From Pseudomonas frederiksbergensis (GTDB taxonomy: Bacteria > Pseudomonadota > Gammaproteobacteria > Pseudomonadales > Pseudomonadaceae), in NCBI RefSeq assembly GCF_003732665.1, contig NZ_MOBP01000001.1, positions 539,466-603,465 on the forward strand: 64,000 nt of DNA, written 5' to 3'. Shown here piece after piece: positions 62,967 through 64,000 of this stretch. How positions within the stretch are numbered: position 1 is the stretch's first letter; each line of letters opens with the position of its first letter. The translations under genes and the position numbers were made by a program. The notes beneath the pieces are model-generated. The model was not told where the DNA came from and did no database searches. It saw nothing but the letters and a program-made list of their open reading frames with translations.

Positions 62967-64000
62967 ATGTGGTACGAAGGTTTTCTCGGCTTGTCGCCCT
63001 GGTCACTGGTGGCAGTCACCCTGCTGATGACCCACGTCACGATTGTTGGCGTCACGGTTTATCTGCACCGCTATTCAGCCCATCGCTCTTTGGAGCTCAA
63101 TGCTGGCCTGAAACATTTCTTCCGCTTCTGGCTGTGGCTGACCACGGCGCAGAACACCCGCGAGTGGACCGCCATCCACCGCAAGCATCACGCCAAATGC
63201 GAAACCGTTGATGACCCGCACAGCCCGGTCATCAAGGGTCTTTCCACCGTTCTGCGCAAGGGCGCCGAGTTGTACCGCGAAGAAGCGGAAAACCCGGAAA
63301 CCCTGCGCATCTACGGCAAGAACTGCCCCGAAGACTGGATCGAACGCAACCTCTACAGCCGTTTCCCGCTGTTGGGCGTGGCGATCATGGGCGTCATCGA
63401 CCTGCTGCTGTTCGGCACCATCGGCATCACCATCTGGGCCATCCAGATGATGTGGATCCCGGTCTGGGCTGCCGGCGTGGTCAATGGCCTGGGCCATGCC
63501 ATCGGCTACCGCAACTTCGAATGCCGCGATGCGGCGACCAATCTGGTGCCCTGGGGCATCCTGATCGGCGGCGAAGAACTGCATAACAACCATCACACCT
63601 ACCCTAACTCGGCAAAACTGTCGGTGAAGAAGTGGGAATTCGACCTCGGTTGGGCCTGGATACAAGTCTTCTGCTTCTTCCGCCTGGCCAAGGTCCAGCG
63701 GGTTGCGCCGATCGCCCACCGGGTCGAAGGCAAGGGCAGCCTGGACATGGACACCGCCATGGCCATCCTCAACAACCGCTTCCAGATCATGGCCCAGTAC
63801 CGCAAATTGGTCATCGCGCCACTGGTCAAGCAGGAGCTGGAGAAGGTCGATCACTCGGTCCGTCACCAATTCCACCGCGCCAAGCGTCTGCTCTCCCGGG
63901 AAACCAGCCTGCTGGATGACAAACACCATATCCGCATCCAGAACATGCTCGAGCACAGCCAGGCGCTGAAGGTAATTTACGAGAAACGCCTGGCCTTGCA
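62967..64000 (+). CDS. desA: Delta-9 acyl desaturase DesA-like (3' end beyond window)
   Basis: The first 344 residues are visible. It is a membrane di-iron desaturase with histidine boxes HRYSAHR (about 34), HRKHHA (about 71) and HNNHHTYP (about 212). Helices lie at about residues 8-30, 130-155 and 155-175. It introduces a cis double bond at C9 of membrane fatty acids; the P. aeruginosa relative desA lies at the equivalent locus. The ATG at 62967 (MWYEGFLGLSPW) has AGGG-type sequence upstream. The gene is divergent from the PAS-GGDEF-EAL gene. Confidence 0.9.
   Translation, partial: MWYEGFLGLSPWSLVAVTLLMTHVTIVGVTVYLHRYSAHRSLELNAGLKHFFRFWLWLTTAQNTREWTAIHRKHHAKCETVDDPHSPVIKGLSTVLRKGAELYREEAENPETLRIYGKNCPEDWIERNLYSRFPLLGVAIMGVIDLLLFGTIGITIWAIQMMWIPVWAAGVVNGLGHAIGYRNFECRDAATNLVPWGILIGGEELHNNHHTYPNSAKLSVKKWEFDLGWAWIQVFCFFRLAKVQRVAPIAHRVEGKGSLDMDTAMAILNNRFQIMAQYRKLVIAPLVKQELEKVDHSVRHQFHRAKRLLSRETSLLDDKHHIRIQNMLEHSQALKVIYEKRLAL

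Overview
The window looks like a chromosomal segment of a Pseudomonas of the fluorescens group. It is GC-rich, and its intergenic gaps are full of Pseudomonas-type REP/REPIN palindromes (core GTGGGAGCGGGCTTGCTCGC). Gene content recalls several blocks near the start of the P. aeruginosa PAO1 map as I remember it: triABC; the ats sulfate-ester genes with a TonB receptor and tonB-exbB-exbD; and oscA-sbp-cysTWA next to a GGDEF/EAL gene and desA. I saw no rRNA, tRNA, prophage, CRISPR array or transposase.

Layout. 1-3.3 kb: a TonB-dependent receptor (cut by the window edge) divergent from a LacI-type repressor, with a perfect operator palindrome between them. 3.4-5.8 kb: a small membrane protein and a BCCT (BetT-like) transporter with a BetI-like operator. 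5.9-10.7 kb: a cysteine module, with serine O-acetyltransferase, D-cysteine desulfhydrase and the cystine importer tcyJLN. 11.1-18.8 kb: a duplicated-domain protein of unknown role, then an organosulfur operon (22-codon leader ORF, two SfnB-like flavoproteins, an LLM-class monooxygenase, a MetQ/MetN/MetI-like importer). 19-22.7 kb: a DUF6124-like gene with an unusual leader, a methyltransferase and a glycosidase-like secreted protein. 23-28.2 kb: a TriABC-like efflux system with two adaptors. 28.4-35.8 kb: an AAA ATPase, a four-gene amino-acid-type ABC operon, a lone MetQ, an SfnR-like sigma-54 activator and a small hydrolase. 36-41.4 kb: tonB-exbB-exbD, a small beta-rich protein and a second TonB receptor. 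41.5-52 kb: sulfate-ester genes (two paralogous LysR regulators, a formylglycine hydrolase of the phosphonate-monoesterase type, atsK, atsR, atsB, atsC, atsA). 52-56.3 kb: a desaturase, an AraC regulator, a receiver-only response regulator, a Crp-like regulator and an Mpo1-like protein. 56.4-60.6 kb: oscA-sbp-cysTWA. 60.9-64 kb: a PAS-GGDEF-EAL protein and a delta-9 desaturase that runs off the end.

Most of the window works as a sulfur-scavenging region. Outer-membrane uptake (TonB receptor with its own TonB-ExbBD), periplasmic capture (AtsR, Sbp, cystine and MetQ-type binding proteins), ABC import, and release of sulfur from sulfate esters (AtsA, AtsK, the PMH-like enzyme) or organosulfur compounds (SfnB-like and LLM oxygenases) all feed cysteine synthesis (EpsC) and turnover (DcyD). 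AT-rich inverted repeats occur at several of these promoters.

The least explained observations are two leader-ORF designs (one coupled to sfnB, one in front of a hairpin holding the Shine-Dalgarno of the DUF6124-like gene), the apparent lack of a DNA-binding domain in the SfnR-like activator, and a small beta-rich protein between TonB and the TonB receptor.
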